DNA of 20,893 nt from contig JAJYBO010000020.1 of the NCBI GenBank assembly GCA_021778975.1, forward strand, positions 1-20,893, read 5' to 3'. Under the pieces are notes generated by a model that saw nothing but the letters and a program-made list of their open reading frames with translations, searched no databases and was not told the DNA's origin. Each line of letters opens with the position of its first letter. Position 1 is the stretch's first letter. The position numbers and the translations under genes are program-made. This document shows, piece by piece, positions 7,607 to 16,101 of this stretch. Source of the stretch: Deltaproteobacteria bacterium. GTDB lineage: Bacteria; Desulfobacterota; Desulfobacteria; Desulfobacterales; Desulfatirhabdiaceae.

Positions 7607-8869
7607 GTGGCGTGGATATTTCTTCACAAGGGAGCCTTTGCCATCAACATCCAGATAGATTACCAGTGCCCTCAATGCGGTGCGCCAGCGCTGCTGGAAG
7701 AAACAGACCGAATTTTTGCCTGCCAGTATTGCCGGGTCAAATCCTGCCTGATCCCAGAAGGCGTTTTTCGCTACATGATTCCTTACACGGCAAAACCGGG
7801 AAAAGATATTTTCTTCCTGCCCTACTGGCGCTACCGCGGGATGCAGTACTGCTGTGTTGAAACCGAGGTCCAGAACCGTTTTGTTGATGTCACCCAACAG
7901 GCGGTGAACGCGCCGTATTTTCCGATGACACTGGGCGTAAGGGCGCAGGCCATGAAATTGTCGTTTGTCTCGCCAGACACCCAGGGACGTTTTTTAAAGC
8001 CCGGCCTTCCGGTCAAAACGGTGCTTCAGCATCAGGAAAATGTTTTCGAGGCGTCGTTTTCAAGAGCCGATATCTATCATCATGCCCATGTCGGCGAAAC
8101 CCTCAGCCTGATCTATGCACCGTTTTATATTGATGCCTGCATTATGGACGCCGTCTTGAATCGCCCGGTTTCCGATCCCCTTCCCGATGGCGCAATGGAC
8201 GGACTCGCCGCTTCCGAAAACTTTCACTGGCCGCTACGGTTCATTCCGGCGCTGTGCCCGTCGTGCGGCTGGGATCTGTCGGGAGAACGCAACGCTCTGG
8301 TGCTGTCCTGCACCAACTGCAACCGGGCATGGCAGCCGGTGGGAACGACGCTGAAACCCGTTCCGATAATGTTTATTCCCGGAGACGAAACAACGGCTCT
8401 GTACCTGCCCTTCTGGAGAATTGCCGCGGATGTTACAGGGATTTCCCTGTCATCGTATGCCGATCTGATTCGGGTGGCCAACCTGCCGAAGGTGGTGCAA
8501 AACGGATGGGATCAAATACCCTATTATTTCTGGTCTCCGGCATTCCGCTTGAGTCCCAAAACGTTTTTATCGCTGTCTATCCAGATAAATCTGACACAGC
8601 CCCCGGAGCATCCTGTTGACGGGAATCCTCCGGGAACGCGTTACCCGGCGACACTTCCGGTGACAGAAGCGGCGGAAGCCCTCAAAATCAGTCTGGCAGG
8701 CATGATGAAACCCGCCGAAACACGGATGCCGATCCTGCCGCAGATAACCATCCGGCCCATCCGCTTTGCGCTGGTATATATTCCGTTTCAGAGCGGACAT
8801 CAGGAATGGCTGATGCCAGACTATCACATCGCTATCAACAAAAACCTTCTGACCCTGACGGATCATTGA
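7607..8869 (+). CDS. Protein with two zinc ribbons and internal duplication, unknown function
   Basis: No named family is recognised. About 420 residues when read from GTG 7607. The protein has two similar halves: a ribbon C21/C24...C39/C42 followed by FFLPYWRYRG, and a second ribbon C217/C220...C235/C238 followed by LYLPFWRIAA. No membrane segment or signal peptide is evident, so it is probably cytoplasmic or membrane-associated. It follows the SPFH/zinc-ribbon protein with only the repeat between them, which suggests a shared complex. The start is doubtful: GTG 7607 has no ribosome-binding site and lies in a 7-bp stem, while GGGAG precedes an in-frame ATC at 7643 by 8 nt; the next ATG falls after the first ribbon. 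It ends close before the aminopeptidase start. Confidence 0.75.
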   Translation: MAWIFLHKGAFAINIQIDYQCPQCGAPALLEETDRIFACQYCRVKSCLIPEGVFRYMIPYTAKPGKDIFFLPYWRYRGMQYCCVETEVQNRFVDVTQQAVNAPYFPMTLGVRAQAMKLSFVSPDTQGRFLKPGLPVKTVLQHQENVFEASFSRADIYHHAHVGETLSLIYAPFYIDACIMDAVLNRPVSDPLPDGAMDGLAASENFHWPLRFIPALCPSCGWDLSGERNALVLSCTNCNRAWQPVGTTLKPVPIMFIPGDETTALYLPFWRIAADVTGISLSSYADLIRVANLPKVVQNGWDQIPYYFWSPAFRLSPKTFLSLSIQINLTQPPEHPVDGNPPGTRYPATLPVTEAAEALKISLAGMMKPAETRMPILPQITIRPIRFALVYIPFQSGHQEWLMPDYHIAINKNLLTLTDH

Positions 8870-8886
8870 TGTTACACGAGGTATCC

Positions 8887-11400
8887 ATGACACAATTACG
8901 TCCTGTTCATTACACCCTGCATATCGAACCCGATCTTTCTCAATTCCGCTTTGGCATCCGGACGGAAATTCTGTTTGAACCCGCCAATGCGGTGGAAGAA
9001 ATTACCCTGAACGCCCTGGACCTGGCTGTCAAAACCTGCCAGGCCCAATGCGACAACACGTTTGAAGACTGTGCGTTTGTCCTGGAACCTGAAAATGAAA
9101 TGCTGAGGGTTGTGCTGCCGCGGGTCATGTCCGGGCGGATACGTCTCCTGATCATCTGTGACGGAGAGATCAACGACCTGATGGCCGGATTTTATCGGAG
9201 CCGCTATGTACATGATGGACAGCCGGCGGTGCTTGCCGTCACCCAGTTTCAGGAAAGCGACGCCCGACGGGCATTTCCCTGCTGCGATCATCCGTCGTAC
9301 AAGGCGACATTCGATATAGAAATGGATGTGGAACCAGGCTTCAGCGCCATCTCCAATGCGGCAACCGCCCGCATCGAGCCGTTGGAAAACGGCCGGAGAC
9401 GCTTCATCTTCGAGCGCACGCCCCGGATGTCCACCTATCTGGTCTTTTTCGGTGTCGCGGATTTTCAATATGTCCACAGGTCGGATTCAGAACGGGTGCG
9501 GGTGATCACCATGCCGGGCATGACACCGTTCGCGGATTTCGGCCTCGACTTCGGGGATAACGCCCTGAAATATTGCGAGCAATATTACGATATTGCATTT
9601 CCATTTTCCAAGCTCGATCTGATCGCCATTCCGGATTTCGCCTTCGGCGCGATGGAAAACTGGGGCGCCATTACATTTCGCGAAAATCTGCTGCTGTATT
9701 ATCCGGGGGTGACATCCACATCCGGAAAAGGGCGGATTTGTGAAATCATCGCGCATGAAACCGTGCATCAGTGGTTTGGCAATCTGGTCACGCCTTCAGA
9801 CTGGAAATATCTGTGGCTCAACGAAAGTTTTGCCACCTATTTCGGCTATGGGATTGTCCATCATTATCATCCGGAATGGGGCATCTGGGATCAGTTTTTA
9901 CTGGGACAAACAGCCGATGCGATGCGTCGGGACGCGCTGCATGAGAATTTTCCGATTGAAATTCCCGGCGGCGAACATGTCGTCATCAACGCCAGCACCG
10001 CGCCGATCATCTATAGCAAGGGCGGCAGCATCCTGCGGCAGATTCACGGCTATATCGGAGACGATCATTTTCGCAAAGGGCTTCGGAATTATCTGAAAAC
10101 CCATGCATATGCGTGTACATCCAGCAGCCAGTTGTGGGAAGCTTTCGAGTCCGTATCCGACCTGCCGGTTTCCCGCATCATGAAGAGCTGGATATCCCAG
10201 CCGGGGTTTCCACTGCTGGAAGCGCATCGAAATGGCCAGGAACTGACCATCACCCAAAAGCGTTTTACCAGTCTGCCGGCGCATTTTGAACAAACATGGG
10301 TGGCGCCGGTTCTCATTGACGCCTTTTCAGAGACCGGAGAATCGGAGCGCCTGACGATTCTGCTCGAAGATGGGCTTCAGACCGTTTTACTTCCTGAAGC
10401 GGCCGCCACCTATAAGATCAACGCCGGTCAGACAGGATTTTATCGGGTTCAATATCACGATGCGGCCAATATGACGGCATTGTCAAAGAAAATCAGAAAC
10501 AAATTCCTTGCTCCGGAAGACCGCTGGGGGCTGCACAGCGATTATGCCGCGTTACTGGAACGCGGGGATGTGTCACTGGCGGATTATCTAAATTTTCTTG
10601 ATGCTTACGCTCAGGAAGACGCGTTTCTGCCGCTGAGCGGCATTTCCGGAAGCCTGTACGACCTCTGGCTGATCCTGAATGATGCTTCGGGCGGGCATCC
10701 GATACCGGCGCAGATAGCGGAACAGGCCGTTCGTTTCTGGGAAACGGTTCTGGAGCGTATCGGCTATGCGCCTCATACCGGAGACGCCCACACCACCGCT
10801 ATTTTGCGAGATCAGATATTGTGGCCGGCGGCGTTACTGGGATCCCAAAATGCCGGTGACTGGGGACGTCAACAGTTCCATAAGCTGATGTCCGGGGCGC
10901 CGGTTGACCCGGATATCCTGAAAAGTGTGATGCAGATTGGCGCTTTTTTTGAGGGCGAGGCGGCGATGGAATGGTTTGACAGCCGTTTCAGACAGTCGTC
11001 CAGCGAACACGAACGGTTGAACATTCTGGCCGCTCTGGGGTGTTTCCGTGAAAAGCCGGTGATTGAAAAAGCGCTGGATTACGTTCTCGACCGGGTGCCG
11101 GCCCGCAATCAGTTCATTCCTGTGGTATATATGTCGCTCAATCCCCATGCGGTTCCACTTCTGTGGAACTGGTACACCAGCCATATAGACAGACTCGAGC
11201 AGTTTCATCCCCTGCTGTATGAACGGATTCTGACGGCATTGATTCCGTCTGTGGGGATTCACCAGCCCGATACGGTTCGCGATTTTTTCAACGTATATAT
11301 GGTGAAAAGTGAAAAGGCGGGGGATGCCATCCGGCTGGCGCTCGAAAAACTGGAGATTCACATCCGGATGCGCCATGCGGCAGGCGTGGCCACTGCATGA
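8887..11400 (+). CDS. M1 family zinc aminopeptidase
   Basis: This 837-residue enzyme removes N-terminal residues from peptides. The N-terminal beta-domain (about 1-190) leads to FGAMENWG (GAMEN 254-258, substrate N-terminus binding), the zinc site HETVH (290-294) with E313 in NESFATYFGYG, and then a C-terminal alpha-helical domain with GFPLLE and TGFYRVQY typical of ERAP/tricorn-interacting-factor-like M1 enzymes. Length is normal. ATG 8887 was chosen because CGAGGT lies 5 nt upstream; an in-frame ATG at 8869 overlaps the previous stop but has a poorer site. There is no signal peptide, so it is cytoplasmic. It ends with tandem stops TGA TAA. Its closeness to the zinc-ribbon gene implies co-transcription. 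Confidence 0.93.
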   Translation: MTQLRPVHYTLHIEPDLSQFRFGIRTEILFEPANAVEEITLNALDLAVKTCQAQCDNTFEDCAFVLEPENEMLRVVLPRVMSGRIRLLIICDGEINDLMAGFYRSRYVHDGQPAVLAVTQFQESDARRAFPCCDHPSYKATFDIEMDVEPGFSAISNAATARIEPLENGRRRFIFERTPRMSTYLVFFGVADFQYVHRSDSERVRVITMPGMTPFADFGLDFGDNALKYCEQYYDIAFPFSKLDLIAIPDFAFGAMENWGAITFRENLLLYYPGVTSTSGKGRICEIIAHETVHQWFGNLVTPSDWKYLWLNESFATYFGYGIVHHYHPEWGIWDQFLLGQTADAMRRDALHENFPIEIPGGEHVVINASTAPIIYSKGGSILRQIHGYIGDDHFRKGLRNYLKTHAYACTSSSQLWEAFESVSDLPVSRIMKSWISQPGFPLLEAHRNGQELTITQKRFTSLPAHFEQTWVAPVLIDAFSETGESERLTILLEDGLQTVLLPEAAATYKINAGQTGFYRVQYHDAANMTALSKKIRNKFLAPEDRWGLHSDYAALLERGDVSLADYLNFLDAYAQEDAFLPLSGISGSLYDLWLILNDASGGHPIPAQIAEQAVRFWETVLERIGYAPHTGDAHTTAILRDQILWPAALLGSQNAGDWGRQQFHKLMSGAPVDPDILKSVMQIGAFFEGEAAMEWFDSRFRQSSSEHERLNILAALGCFREKPVIEKALDYVLDRVPARNQFIPVVYMSLNPHAVPLLWNWYTSHIDRLEQFHPLLYERILTALIPSVGIHQPDTVRDFFNVYMVKSEKAGDAIRLALEKLEIHIRMRHAAGVATA

Positions 11401-11407
11401 TAAAACA

Positions 11408-11440
11408 GACACATCTGTCATCTGTTGTCACCGTTTTTTT
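11408..11440 (+). terminator. Weak terminator candidate after the aminopeptidase
   Basis: GACACA (11408-11413) can pair with TGTTGTC (11423-11429) with a bulge, followed after 4 nt by seven T (11434-11440). The stem is weak, so this is tentative. Confidence 0.3.
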
Positions 11441-11462
11441 ATGAACTCGACGCATGTCTTTC

Positions 11463-11491
11463 TTGAACTTGAAGATTATCTTTGTTACAAG
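11463..11491 (+). promoter_or_regulatory. Candidate promoter for argC-folD
   Basis: TTGAAC (11463-11468) and TACAAG (11486-11491) are 17 nt apart, each 4/6 to the sigma70 consensus, about 45 nt ahead of argC and just after the weak terminator. This is consistent with a new transcription unit. No ARG-box-like dyad was recognised. Confidence 0.33.
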
Positions 11492-11535
11492 CAGAGGATT
11501 GATAAAAAAATAGACACTGTCCAGGAGAAAAGGCA

Positions 11536-12573
11536 ATGACCCGAGTGGGAATTATCGGTGCGACAGGGTACGCAGGGGCTGAACTGGTGCGGCTTCTGGC
11601 CGGCCACCCTCAAGTGGAGCTGACGCTGCTGACATCCCGTCAGTACGCCGGGGTGCGGTTTGACGCGGTTTATCCATCCATGGCAGGCCACGTGGATGTG
11701 GTCTGTGAAGATTATTCGCTGGAGCGGGCGTCCGATTGCACGGACATCATTTTCATGGCGCTTCCGCATCAACTGCCCATGTCGTTTGCGCCGGGGCTGC
11801 TCGAAAATGGCAAACGGGTTATTGACCTTTCCGCGGATTTCAGATTCCGAAACGTGGCGGTGTATGAAAAATTTTATCAACCGCACAAAGCACCGCAGTT
11901 TATCGCCGAATCGGTTTACGGGTTGTGCGAGGTCTATTCCGACCGTATCCGCAGCGCCCGGCTGATCGGAAATCCCGGCTGCTATCCGACCAGCGTCCTG
12001 CTGCCGCTCATTCCGCTCTTGAAGGCGCACCTGATTCAGCCGGATGGCCTTATTGCGGATTCCAAGTCCGGCGTCAGCGGCGCGGGACGTTCGCTGTCCC
12101 TGTCCTCTCATTACTGCGAGGTGCAGGAATCGTTTAAAGCCTATAAAGTCGGCCAGCACCGGCACAATCCGGAGATGGACGAGGTATTGAGCATCGAAGC
12201 CGACACGCCGGTCTCCATTACATTTGTTCCCCACCTGGTTCCCATGAGCCGGGGGATGCTGACCACCCTGTACGCGACGCCCGCCCCATCGGTTACGGCC
12301 GATGATATTCGGGAGTGCCTGACATCGTTTTATCGCGGGCGTTTCTTTATCCGCATCCGTCCGGACGGTAAATATCCGGACACCCGGAACGTTCGCGGCG
12401 CCAATTTTTGTGATATCGGCTTCAGGTTCGATCTGTCCCGAAACCGGCTGATCCTGATTTCAGCCATTGACAATCTGGTCAAGGGCGCAGCGGGTCAGGC
12501 CGTTCAGAACATGAATCTGATGCTGGGTCTGGATGAAACCACCGGGCTGAGGCAACCGCCCTGCCCACTTTGA
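11536..12573 (+). CDS. argC: N-acetyl-gamma-glutamyl-phosphate reductase
   Basis: This 345-residue NADPH-dependent enzyme carries out the third step of arginine biosynthesis, reducing N-acetylglutamyl phosphate to the semialdehyde. The Rossmann start VGIIGATGYAGAELVRLL is diagnostic. The catalytic cysteine C149 sits in GNPGCYPTS, KSGVSGAGR follows, and the histidine-containing GQHRHNPEM segment is present. VPMSRGML and DNLVKGAAGQAVQNMN complete the ArgC pattern. The start has AGGAG 9-10 nt upstream. folD follows after 43 nt, with its own good ribosome-binding site, and the two genes end together at the terminator at 13536-13575. No other arg gene is in the window. Confidence 0.96.
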   Translation: MTRVGIIGATGYAGAELVRLLAGHPQVELTLLTSRQYAGVRFDAVYPSMAGHVDVVCEDYSLERASDCTDIIFMALPHQLPMSFAPGLLENGKRVIDLSADFRFRNVAVYEKFYQPHKAPQFIAESVYGLCEVYSDRIRSARLIGNPGCYPTSVLLPLIPLLKAHLIQPDGLIADSKSGVSGAGRSLSLSSHYCEVQESFKAYKVGQHRHNPEMDEVLSIEADTPVSITFVPHLVPMSRGMLTTLYATPAPSVTADDIRECLTSFYRGRFFIRIRPDGKYPDTRNVRGANFCDIGFRFDLSRNRLILISAIDNLVKGAAGQAVQNMNLMLGLDETTGLRQPPCPL

Positions 12574-12616
12574 TAAGAACCCTGAGTCGCTTCATTACCA
12601 AAAAAGGAGATTGAAC

Positions 12617-13525
12617 ATGACCGCAAAGTTAATCCTTGGAACCGAAATTCGTGAGCAAATTCTGGAAGAAATTACAGCAGAAGTCAAAGAACTCAAAGAA
12701 GAATATGGCAAAGTTCCAGGTCTTGTAACCATCCTGGTCGGTGAAAATCCCGCCTCGATTTCATATGTCACCCTCAAGATTCAGACTGCTCACCGGGTTG
12801 GCTTCAAGGAAGTTCAGGATTCCCAGCCGGTTGATATTTCAGAAGCCGATCTTCTGGCGCTGATTGACAAATACAACAAGGACGATTCCATCAACGGAAT
12901 TCTGGTGCAGCTTCCGATTCCCAAACACATCAACGAGAAAAAGGTATTGAACGCCATTGATCCGGACAAGGACGTGGATGGGTTCCATCCGGTGAATGTG
13001 GGCAGACTGATGATCGGCGGCTCCGAAGTCAAATTTCCGCCCTGTACGCCAGCGGGGATTCAGGAAATGATCGTGCGCGCCGGGGTTGAAACCAAAGGCG
13101 CGGAAGTTGTGGTGGTGGGCCGTTCCAACATCGTGGGCAAACCTATCGCCAACATGATGCTGCAAAAAGGTCCGGGCGCGAACGCCACCGTCACGATCGT
13201 TCATACCGGCACCAAAAATATGGAGGCTCACTGCAAACGGGCGGATATTCTGATTGTCGCGGCCGGCGTTCCTGGCCTGGTCAAGCCGGAGTGGATCAAA
13301 CCCGGCGCCTGCGTTATTGATGTCGGCGTCAACCGCGTGGGTGAAAAAATCAGTGAAAAAACCGGAAAGAAGGTGGCCATTCTCAAAGGTGATGTGGATT
13401 TTGACGCCGCCAAAGAGATTGCGGGTTCGATTACGCCGGTTCCGGGCGGTGTCGGCCCCATGACCATCACCATGCTGATGAAAAACACCCTTAAATCCAT
13501 GAAATTCCAGCTCGGAATTGCCTGA
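12617..13525 (+). CDS. folD: Bifunctional methylenetetrahydrofolate dehydrogenase / methenyl-THF cyclohydrolase
   Basis: This 302-residue cytoplasmic enzyme interconverts 5,10-methylene-, 5,10-methenyl- and 10-formyl-tetrahydrofolate. The folate-site motif YVTLK gives catalytic K54 (YVxxK). GILVQLPIP, DKDVDGFHP, VVGRSNIVGKP (nucleotide-binding loop) and PGGVGPMT are all present. ATG 12617 follows AAGGAG at 7 nt; an in-frame TTG two codons upstream is less likely. Codons look more strongly biased than in neighbours, as expected of a well-expressed housekeeping gene. In many Desulfobacterota FolD serves the methyl branch of the Wood-Ljungdahl pathway; that role here is inferred, since no other pathway gene is in the window. 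Confidence 0.97.
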   Translation: MTAKLILGTEIREQILEEITAEVKELKEEYGKVPGLVTILVGENPASISYVTLKIQTAHRVGFKEVQDSQPVDISEADLLALIDKYNKDDSINGILVQLPIPKHINEKKVLNAIDPDKDVDGFHPVNVGRLMIGGSEVKFPPCTPAGIQEMIVRAGVETKGAEVVVVGRSNIVGKPIANMMLQKGPGANATVTIVHTGTKNMEAHCKRADILIVAAGVPGLVKPEWIKPGACVIDVGVNRVGEKISEKTGKKVAILKGDVDFDAAKEIAGSITPVPGGVGPMTITMLMKNTLKSMKFQLGIA

Positions 13526-13535
13526 TTGCTTCGTA

Positions 13536-13575
13536 TTTCGGGCGGGTGTTTGAAACCCGCCCGAAACGTTTTTTT
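13536..13575 (+). terminator. Strong intrinsic terminator after folD
   Basis: TTTCGGGCGGGT (13536-13547) pairs perfectly with ACCCGCCCGAAA (13555-13566) around a 7-nt loop, and seven T follow at 13569-13575. This is a canonical Rho-independent terminator. It lies between convergent genes and overlaps the stop codon of the minus-strand gene; no T-tract follows on that strand, so it is mainly a plus-strand signal. Confidence 0.9.
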
Positions 13576-14929
13576 AGAACTTGGTGAACACTCCGATGGA
13601 TGTCACGCATTGATCGAATTCCCGGTAGGCGGCATTTGTGATACCGTCCTGCTCGTTTCGGCCAAAGTTGGCGGCTACGTTCAAATTGACGCCGATATTC
13701 TTGTTGATATCGTAGCTCGCGCCGGTCGAAATTCCGTACAGCCAGTCATTCCGCAGCGACGGTGCAGAGCCGGTCGTAAGATTTCCCACCGTATAATCGG
13801 CATTCTTTAATTGTCCGTTCAGGTTCCAGACCAGTGATGAAGCAAATTTATGGCGGTAGCCCAAATCGAACCCGGTATCAAACGTCGGCACCTGCCCTGT
13901 ACTGGATATCCATTGCGACGCCTTGTATTTAAGCGTGACGGCATCACTTTTCGTTATGTCGGCTGTGAGCGAGGACTCGCTGTAGAAATCCACCTGGTTT
14001 TTCTGGTTTACAGGGGCGGTGTCATCATATTGCCTGAAGTCCGGACCTGCAACAACCGAAAGACTGAGCCATTTACAGAGCTTTCCTTCGATGCCGGCAA
14101 CGGCCCGGTGATAGTTGTTGGTGGCGCTGTATTTCGAATTCAGCACGTTTCCCTGATACTGACGTCCATACCGATATCCCAGAAAAAATGCCAATTGTGA
14201 CGTGATGCTGTGGCCCACATCCATGCCGCCGTTCATATCATACCGGTCAACCCAGTTCTGATATCCGGCTGTTGATTTCTGGTCCGTCAGCATATCCCAG
14301 TATTGCAATGATCCCGCGGGGCGGACAAAGAAAGAACCGGCGTCGAATTTTAAATCGAATTTCATCCGATCCTGATACTGATGCCGTCGCTCGCGGGGGA
14401 GTGCATGCGCATAACCGCTTCGGACATTGTCCGGAGCGGCGTAGATCGGAGCGGTATTGCCGCCATCCACGTAAACAAAGGCGTTATCGAGGTTTAGAGA
14501 GGAAACTCCCATCTTGGCCTTGACGGTGTTCGAAATCCGATGGGCGATATTGTTTTCTTCGGAAGCCTGGGAAAACGTGGTGGCTTCGGGTTCGTATTTC
14601 ATGGATAACGCCTGAAGGTACGAGCTTTTGATCAGCGGCGCCAGATCAATGCCGATTTTAGGAGACAGCATGGTCATCCACGAGTAGCTTTTCGGCATCC
14701 GGTTTCCGGATACGCCCAGAATGTTGTCGTCATATCCCTCTTTGATTCCAAAAGACAGATCTGTCATCCATATGGGTTTGTTCAAAATGGACATTGATGT
14801 TCCAGAAGTTGCGGGTGTATTTTTAGCCTCTTCCGCGCTGGCTTCGGAAACGCCCCAGGCGGGCAGATTCAGAATCAGAAAACAGCAAATTAGAGATAAT
14901 CTATTCGTTAACCAATAGGCTACAGTCAT
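13574..14929 (-). CDS. Outer-membrane beta-barrel protein (BBP2-like putative porin)
   Basis: A 451-residue secreted protein. The N-terminus MTVAYWLTNRLSL with a hydrophobic stretch and cleavage near SEASA is a signal peptide. LSFGIKEGYDDNILG is the hallmark opening of BBP2-type barrels, and the rest alternates aromatic and polar residues in beta strands (for example FFLGYRYGRQYQGN and DLGYRHKF). It ends in phenylalanine (GVFTKF), the usual outer-membrane insertion signal. The frame extends upstream, but ATG 14929 was chosen because AGAGGAA lies about 4 nt ahead and the signal peptide begins there. It follows yedF by 70 nt on the same strand. BBP2 proteins are often near exopolysaccharide genes; none is seen here, so its function remains unassigned. 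Confidence 0.82.
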   Translation of the reverse strand: MTVAYWLTNRLSLICCFLILNLPAWGVSEASAEEAKNTPATSGTSMSILNKPIWMTDLSFGIKEGYDDNILGVSGNRMPKSYSWMTMLSPKIGIDLAPLIKSSYLQALSMKYEPEATTFSQASEENNIAHRISNTVKAKMGVSSLNLDNAFVYVDGGNTAPIYAAPDNVRSGYAHALPRERRHQYQDRMKFDLKFDAGSFFVRPAGSLQYWDMLTDQKSTAGYQNWVDRYDMNGGMDVGHSITSQLAFFLGYRYGRQYQGNVLNSKYSATNNYHRAVAGIEGKLCKWLSLSVVAGPDFRQYDDTAPVNQKNQVDFYSESSLTADITKSDAVTLKYKASQWISSTGQVPTFDTGFDLGYRHKFASSLVWNLNGQLKNADYTVGNLTTGSAPSLRNDWLYGISTGASYDINKNIGVNLNVAANFGRNEQDGITNAAYREFDQCVTSIGVFTKF

Positions 14930-14999
14930 GTTTCCTCTCTCAAAAAAAGTGACGGCGCCAGAAAACAGTACTCCGGCTGTACCTTCTTTTGGGTAACCG

Positions 15000-15599
15000 T
15001 CACAGGTGGATAATTTTGGCGGCAAGCTGCATGCTGGTAACGACATCCAGCATGTTCGTGGTGTCGCCAACCTGTTTTTTCTCCAGCAATTGATAATAGT
15101 TCAGACAGGTGCCGCACACCAGGATGCTGACACCGTCACCGGCCAACTGCTGAAGCGCCGGAAGCGTTTCGGCGCCTTCGATGGCAAGTCGGACGCCATT
15201 GTTCAAAAGGATGATACGCCACAACGACCTGCCCAGTTCGGGAAGCGTTTTCAGAAAATTCAGCATCAGCTTTTCGCCCAGTTCCCGGTCTCCGTTTCCG
15301 ATAACATCGTTGACAATGACAACGAGCGTTTGAGCGTGATCTGTTGTTGCCGCTTTTTGTGGCGCTGGCTTTTCCGGGATGGCGCACCCCTGATATGCAG
15401 TGATGGTGAATTCGTCGGCGGTTTCTTCCAGTTGTGTCTGAAATCCTTGATTTTCGAGAAACCGCAAAACATTTTCCGCGGACGCCCGGTTATCAGTAAT
15501 TACCGAAAATGTTTGCGCTTCGGGATGCGCCAAAATATAGGCCCGTGTCTTTAATACAGGTTGCGGACAGGGAACGCCTTTACAATCCAGATATTCCAT
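15000..15599 (-). CDS. yedF: Selenium metabolism-associated protein YedF
   Basis: This 199-residue protein joins an N-terminal TusA/SirA-like domain (1-70) with the CPQP motif (C11) in DCKGVPCPQP to a C-terminal DsrE-like domain (about 85-199) with C162/C165 in VCGTCLNYY. This fusion is the YedF family, whose distribution follows selenium use in bacteria; the exact chemistry, probably sulfur or selenium handling, is not established. ATG 15599 has AAAGGT about 7 nt upstream. It precedes the beta-barrel gene on the same strand. A probable selenocysteine rhodanese lies 3 kb away on the other strand, consistent with a selenium-using host. Confidence 0.9.
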   Translation of the reverse strand: MEYLDCKGVPCPQPVLKTRAYILAHPEAQTFSVITDNRASAENVLRFLENQGFQTQLEETADEFTITAYQGCAIPEKPAPQKAATTDHAQTLVVIVNDVIGNGDRELGEKLMLNFLKTLPELGRSLWRIILLNNGVRLAIEGAETLPALQQLAGDGVSILVCGTCLNYYQLLEKKQVGDTTNMLDVVTSMQLAAKIIHL

Positions 15600-15745
15600 T
15601 TTTATACCTTTCGATTGGAGGAACATTTGATAAAATGCCAATATAATTTGTGTATTGTGATAGAAGTGTCCTCAATATGTCAAATTCATAAAAGCTATCA
15701 ATCTGTGCCTCAGATATATAAAAGTATGGCTTACTGGATGGACAT

Positions 15746-16099
15746 CTATTTTTGCGTGAGGGGCGCAACCGGGGCGAAATCGCCATGGACATCTGAACGC
15801 TGATAAAAAATCGCCCCAACCCGTTCGATATGCTCACGCAGATTGACATGATCAATTCGACTCCATAGCGACAAATCCACCTGATACGGGATTGGCGATG
15901 CTTCCAGTCTGGCGGCGAGATATCCAAGTGTCTTCAGATCAAGACAATCCCCGATCAGGGTCAGATCAATGTCGGAGCCGGGCCGATAATTGCCTTTAGC
16001 CCGAGAACCGTACAGAATCGCTTTTTCAACTGCCGGACATTCAGCCAGAATACGCCGGATATCGGCCAGTGTTTTAGGGGGCAGCCCAAAATCCTGCAT
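15746..16099 (-). CDS. MNT-family nucleotidyltransferase (MntA-like, probable antitoxin)
   Basis: This 117-residue minimal nucleotidyltransferase carries YGSRAKGNYRPGSDIDL, an intact GSx10DxD motif (S32, D43, D45), so it is probably active. In studied HEPN/MNT pairs the MNT protein neutralises its partner by transferring AMP units onto the conserved tyrosine of the HEPN protein. The start is 2 nt after the partner's TAG, with GAGG in the partner's last codons serving as ribosome-binding site, so translation is coupled. The C-terminal tail after about residue 100 is less conserved-looking. Confidence 0.87.
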   Translation of the reverse strand: MQDFGLPPKTLADIRRILAECPAVEKAILYGSRAKGNYRPGSDIDLTLIGDCLDLKTLGYLAARLEASPIPYQVDLSLWSRIDHVNLREHIERVGAIFYQRSDVHGDFAPVAPLTQK

Positions 16100-16101
16100 G
16101 A

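Noticed and set aside
8806..8886. Upstream extension of the aminopeptidase to an in-frame ATG at 8806
   Set aside because: It overlaps 64 nt of the previous gene and lacks a ribosome-binding site; ATG 8887 has a good one and matches the family's N-terminus.
11441..11539. A 32-codon reading frame overlapping the argC start by ATGA, possible leader peptide
   Set aside because: It has no ribosome-binding site and no run of regulatory codons such as arginine; overlap alone is weak evidence.
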